Shown here piece after piece: positions 59,440 to 64,000 of a DNA stretch of 64,000 bases. The notes below the pieces were generated by a model. It was not told where the DNA came from, did no database searches, and saw only the letters and a list, made by a program, of their open reading frames with translations. Source of the stretch: Rhizophagus clarus. Taxonomy: Eukaryota; Glomeromycota; Glomeromycetes; Glomerales; Glomeraceae. Location of the stretch: positions 310,001 through 374,000 of the forward strand of contig BLAL01000016.1 in the NCBI GenBank assembly GCA_015698045.1. The letters run 5' to 3'. Positions within the stretch are counted from its first letter, which is position 1. Every line of letters starts with the position of its first letter. Made by a program: the position numbers and the translations under genes.

Positions 59440-60870
59440 TAAGTTTCTGTAAAGTATCTAAAAGCTGAAGAGTTAACTATCTAAAAAAAGAAAAGAAAGA
59501 AATTAGTAATTGTAGTGGTTATTTGGGTTTTATACTAGGAAATGACCTTCTGAGGACTTTTTACCAAAAATTAAGATTTTTATAGTTTTTTATTTTTTAA
59601 AGAAATAGGCTTAACAATAAAATTTAATTAAAAAATTTCTCAGAAGATCATTAGAACCTATTTGTTAAAGTTTTTGAATTATAAAAACCTACTAATATAT
59701 GAATCTAGAAATTAAAATTTGACTAGATTTCTACAAATGCTTAGATTCAATTTTTGCATGCTTTGTAGTATAGTAATATTAAGCAGATTAACACTATAGG
59801 ACTATTTACCAATATGGTTTCAAAGAAGTTTCTTAGTCTAAAAGAAAAGATGAAATATCAGTAAAATTTTGTTAAAAAAAATATATAAAAAAAAATAATC
59901 AATGCTAACTTGTCTCTAAAGATTCAAAAATCAACTTATCAAAAAATCTAGAATTCAATTTTTTGAAATAATCTTTGAAATTTTTCAAAGTGAGGAATAG
60001 ATATCTTACAAAAAAAAAATATTAAAAAGAATATTAATATAGTATTAAATAAAGTTTCCAAAAATATTTAAAATTTTTAAAAGCATATTTATAGATCTGA
60101 GATCAGAATTTGATTCCTATAAAAAAAAATTAAAAGCATTAATATACTGTATACTGTTTTTTTAATATTTTTGAGTAGTATTTTTCAATATCAAGGTATC
60201 CATTTTCTTCAAAGTTTATAAGCCAGATTCCTATAAAATAAGAAAAAAAGTAAATAAATAAAATGAAAAAAACTGAAAGAAAAATGAAATATTTTGTTAA
60301 AATAAAAAAATTGAAATTTTGCAACAAGCACTGCGAAACTTACATGATTTTTTCAAGTCACAACCTAAAAAAAGAAAATCATGAAATGTTAGTAAATGTT
60401 TTGTTAAATTAATGAATAAATTAAAAAAAATTAGTGTTCCCTTACTGAAAACTATGCGTTCAAATATCTAAAATTTTATATGTCTTTTGCTGTCTAAATA
60501 AGATCTAAAGTTTACAATTCTACGTATCTAAATAAGTTTCACTGAAAACATGCATCCTTCAGTCATCTAAAAGAAGAAGAAAATAAAATATTAATAAGCA
60601 TTTTATTATAAGAAGTAAGTAATTAAAGAAATCTTTCTCTCCTACAAAATTTTTACATATCTGAATTGCAAAATTTACCTTTATTTTTATAAGAAAGCTA
60701 CTAAAACCTAAAAAAGAAACTAGGAATAGTTGTTGTTAGTAATAAAATAAAAATAAAAGAAAATGATAAATAATAAATAAAAAAGAAATATCACCTTTAT
60801 TTTAAAATCTAAAGAGCCATTGAAATCTAAAGAAAAAAAAAATAGAAAAGTTAATAATAAGTACGAAAAA
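59440..60870 (-). repeat. Diffuse array of splice-like modules on the minus strand
   Basis: Read on the minus strand, repeated blocks show a branch-like site, a C/T-rich tract ending TTTTTTTAG, a short core and GTAAGTTT, GTAAAT or GTGATA. Clear cases are TTACTAAC...CTTTTTTTAG then GTTGTGACTTGAAAAAATCA|T GTAAGT near 60400-60340. Another is TTTCTTTTTTAG with a 29-base core ending AATAAAG|GTAAAT near 60712-60670. A third is TTTCTTTAG with a 32-base core ending AATAAAG|GTGATA near 60833-60790. The cores differ in sequence from the other arrays but share the layout. A similar block is at 50895-50990, left of the 51 kb satellite. Confidence 0.65.
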
Positions 60871-61140
60871 ATGAAAAAAATAAAAAAAATACTCTTCAAT
60901 TATATATAAGGATTATTAGGTGAAAAAAAGAGAAAAAAAAAAGAAAAAGAGGGAAAGGCAAACTAAGAAGAAAGAAAAAAAAAAAGAGAGAAGGGAAAAA
61001 TAAAAGAAAGAAAAAAGGAAAATAAAAGAAAGGCAAAGGAAAAATAAAAAAAAAGAGAAGAAAAAAATGAAAGAAAGATAAAGAGAAACAAAAAAAAGTA
61101 AAAGAAAGAACAAGAAACTAAAAAAATTTAAGCTTGAACT
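60871..61140. repeat. Polypurine (A/G) tract of about 200 bases
   Basis: From about 60916 to 61120 nearly every base is A or G. The complementary strand frame 60916-61113 (Phe/Leu/Ser only) is a by-product. Long purine tracts can form triplex (H-DNA). No gene. Confidence 0.8.
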
Positions 61141-61844
61141 TTAAAAAAAAAGGTTGGTTAAATTTAATCAGTTGGTCAAATTGTGGTTGTATGACAGTTT
61201 TATCATATAATACACATGATCCACAATTTTATATATTTTCCCAAATTTTATTTTATTTTTTTTTTAAGATCATTATAAAATAACAGAAAAACGCACATTT
61301 TATTAAAATGGTGTGATGGAATATCCATCAATATAAAAACATATATTAGTAAAATCAAAATCCCATTATATTCCAAATTCAAATAAAACCTAAATTCAAC
61401 TTATCTAAAAAAAAATCTAATAAATTAATAAAAAGAAAACTATATACAAAATATACAAAATGTGCAATGAAAAGTATCAAAAACATATGCAATAAATTAC
61501 TATTAGTTATTAATTTTTTGAACTAACTATTTTATTATGACCAATTTTTCACTATCATCCAAAATTTAATAAGCAAAATTATATCGTTCATGATAATTAT
61601 TTGCATAAGAAAAATATGCTCATAATAAAAAAATTCATTATCAATCATCTTTAAGCACAATTTTAAATACACTATTATATATATAACTGCTTTCCTTTAT
61701 TTATACTATAATCAACTTATATATTTTTAAAATAATTAGTATTCCTTATAATTTCTTCACCAATATTTATTTCTTTTGTTTTATCTTTCTGCTTTGCTTT
61801 TTTAGCTTCTTCTTGAAGTTACTTACTGGAAGATCCATGATCTG
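61141..61844. other. AT-rich sequence, nothing recognised
   Basis: No coding frame, repeat or RNA gene supported. Confidence 0.4.
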
Positions 61845-62165
61845 TTATGCATCCTGATAGAACTTATGATCTACCAGTTCTATTGTTGACTGCTCATTTA
61901 TTAGTGAAGCTGCTTTTAAATTTTTTGCTGATCTTTGCTTCAGTATGCCTTTATTTACATTAATACTTTTAAACCTCAAATTGAAGTTGTTTTGCATGGT
62001 GATAGCTTCAATTAACTGCGTAGCATTATTCAATGATCCCTATATCAATAAAAACATATCATTTCATGATGTGATATTTTCTGTCAGTTGAAATTGAAGT
62101 TCTTCTTGGATATAAACATTGTTCTTACTATAATCTATATTAATCTTCTGTTTACTATTATTTTT
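61845..62165 (-). pseudogene. Two-exon gene fragment, unknown family
   Basis: On the minus strand a Lys/Asn-rich stretch (about 62165-62070; YSKNNVYIQEELQFQLTENI) is followed after TTGATATAG by a 61-codon frame (SLNNATQLIEAITMQNNFNL, FKSINVNKGILKQRSAKNLK) ending in TGA at 61845. The second part is helical and hydrophilic and looks like real protein sequence. The intervening join and the start are not clear. Possibly a transposon-derived gene tail. Confidence 0.35.
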
Positions 62166-63330
62166 GCTATTTATATTATTCTTCTTTTTTATTTTCATTA
62201 CCTTTTGAGGTTAAAGAACAACTGTTAGTTTACACTTCATTTTGCCTTTAACAGTATATACATACAACACTTTTGGGTAAAAGAAATATATGGTCTTTAA
62301 TTTTTTTTTATAGTTATCAACTGATAGAATATATAGAATGAGCAAAACCATATCTCCTTATTTTGAATAAAAGATGAGCGGCTGCCTGCAGAAGTTTTAT
62401 TTAGATAAATGCTAGTATAATTTGATTTTAAGTATAGTTTGATTTATTAATTTAGTTTTCTGTATATACTTTGTAATTTAGCTGACAATCTCAACCTATA
62501 TATTAAAATAAATAAATAAATATTTACTAATTGAGTTTGAATTTTTTAATTAAGTTGAATTTTATTAAAAATAAATAAAAGATATAATTCAGTTAACTAA
62601 TATATATTAAATTTAAATAATAAGCATTAAATTTAGAGTAATGAACATTGTTTATCTAATGATAAATATTTCAAATAGTATGTATCAAATTTTCATCATC
62701 ATTAAACATTATCAAAAAAACAATATACATTAAATATTAATATTTATTAGATGAGCATTAGTCTCAGAAATTTCCTGATATAATTGCACCTAGTTTTTTT
62801 TCTGATATGCTTTTTTAATTTAGACTATTACATATATAAATATATTGCAGTTTTTTAAATAAATAAATTTTTTCATAAAGTTACTAAATTTATTATTTAA
62901 ATATTAATTCTAAACTAAATTCTAGTATTTCAAAATCATCTATTATTCCAAACTAAATTTTAATATTCCAGTATTCTATTATTATTCTAAAAAAAATCTA
63001 TTAAAATACTGAAATATAAAGATTGGAACATATGTTTTCAGTTCTGATATTCTAGTAAATATTAATACTGCATTAAATGATAAATAATTAATATAGTTGA
63101 TAAAGATGAACTAATCAGATTCTCCTTTAGTTTGTCTCTGATGGTATGATCAGGTAGCTAATTTAACATTTTGGCATAATCTGTCATACATTTCAGCTTT
63201 TTAGTTTATTATTTGATTAATCATTAAATTAATTAACTGTTATGTTAACCTCACCATGATCCTAACACATCATTTGATATTTTTTTTATAAAACAGACTC
63301 TAGAGAATCTTCTCACCATGTGAAAAAGAT
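62166..63330. other. AT-rich sequence, nothing recognised
   Basis: Only short A/T-driven frames. Possibly upstream sequence of the SANT-like gene that follows. Confidence 0.4.
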
Positions 63331-63334
63331 AACT

Positions 63335-64000
63335 ATGGAGTTTTCTGATGCCCAACTTCATATTCTTATTGATGAATGAAAACAAAGGAATGCCAAATAT
63401 CATGCTGCTACAAATAAAAAGAAATATCTTTTTTGGAACAACATTGCTAAAAAAATAAACAATCAAGAAAAATACCAATTATTTCACCAGTAAGGAATAC
63501 TATAAAAATTCTTAAGTCCCATGAAAGTTTTTTACATAAGTAATGCTAAATAAATGCTTGATACTACTTGTGTTTTATGAAAACCTATCTGGTTAATATA
63601 TTTATTATTTTATAAATAGCAAAAAAATATAAAGAAGAAACTGGTAATAAGAGAAGTTTGGTTGGGAAGAAGTTATATGAGGAGTCCTTAATGAAGCTCT
63701 GGCAAAAAACAAGTAATTATATTTCAAAGAAGATATTTTGAAAGGGTTTTTTATTATTAATAAGACATATCTATTATTATTTACTAGAATTACTATTTGA
63801 ACAAATACATAATAAAATTACTAGAAAATCAAGCAGAGCAAATTCATCATCTCATTCATCAATCTCTAAATCTAAAATAGTATTAAGAAAAGGATCAAAA
63901 TCTTCTTCAGAAAAATTATTAGATATTGCACAATTATTTGAAAATTTTTCTCTTGTGTCAAGATTGATAATACCATCTGTAAAAATACCAACATCTTCTA
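63335..64000 (+). pseudogene. Second Myb/SANT-like gene, truncated by the window edge
   Basis: Starting from ATG at 63335, the translation is MEFSDAQLHILIDE, a TGA at 63377-63379, then KQRNAKYHAATNKKKYLFWN and NIAKKINNQEKYQLFHQ. This fits the first helices of SANT/trihelix proteins, where Trp is usual at or near the stop. A likely second exon (about 63620-63712) gives KKYKEETGNKRSLVGKKLYE. A third from about 63790 to the edge gives a Ser-rich linker (RANSSSHSSISKSK) and ENFSLVSRLIIPSVK. It is similar in kind to the gene at 55748. The internal stop suggests a pseudogene; the 3' end is outside the window. Confidence 0.6.

Overview
The window looks like nuclear DNA of a very AT-rich fungus, most likely an arbuscular mycorrhizal (Glomeromycotina) genome such as Rhizophagus. 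This is inference. It rests on long A/T homopolymers, short GT-AG introns of about 50-110 bases, fungal core genes (CDC48, TYR1, an ML/NPC2 lipid-transfer protein), degenerate LRR and Myb/SANT-like genes, and dense decayed transposons. No bacterial, organellar or viral replicon features are visible.

Layout. Positions 1-31,030 are gene-bearing and mostly free of recognisable transposons. They hold an intronless bZIP factor (1505-2362), an 11.5 kb gene-free AT-rich stretch, and a small ubiquitin-like-looking protein (13930-14519, minus). Divergent from it are an 87-residue prefoldin-like protein resembling human ASDURF (14865-15348) and a Ser/Thr-rich small protein (15521-16192). Next comes a tandem pair of single-pass membrane proteins with adhesin-like repeated beta-strand ectodomains (17754-19778 and 20790-22634), then a secreted ML/NPC2 protein (23575-24228). 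CDC48/p97 (25350-28562) and prephenate dehydrogenase TYR1 (28788-31028, minus) are convergent. In all the multi-exon genes I joined, GT-AG splice sites preserve frame.

Positions 31,500-64,000 are a transposon graveyard. They contain a dead Ty3/Gypsy integrase, a poly(A)-tailed retrocopy with an 18-bp target-site duplication, several MITEs, and two inverted copies of one hAT-like element. Each hAT-like copy carries a different insertion at the same internal 8-bp site, and one copy interrupts an LRR gene that also carries a pogo-like MITE. A 6.1 kb terminal-inverted-repeat transposon encodes a decayed DDE-type transposase (HTDNCAGQNKNN block) and has a matching 155-bp MITE. A satellite-bracketed block at 51-59.4 kb holds three damaged or hypothetical genes. 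A further Myb/SANT-like gene runs off the right edge.

Most unusual observation. Several unrelated elements carry tandem arrays of 21-45-base 'micro-exons', each bounded by consensus splice signals: a branch-like TTAACTAAT or TACTAAC, a T tract and TTTTGTAG before it, and GTAAGG or GTAAAT after it. They lie at 37.3-37.8 kb (minus), 42.2-43.2 kb (plus), 45.4-46.0 kb (plus), 49.4-50.6 kb (plus) and 59.4-60.9 kb (minus). The unit exons are not multiples of three and do not stay open when joined. They therefore look like repeated splicing modules rather than protein exons.
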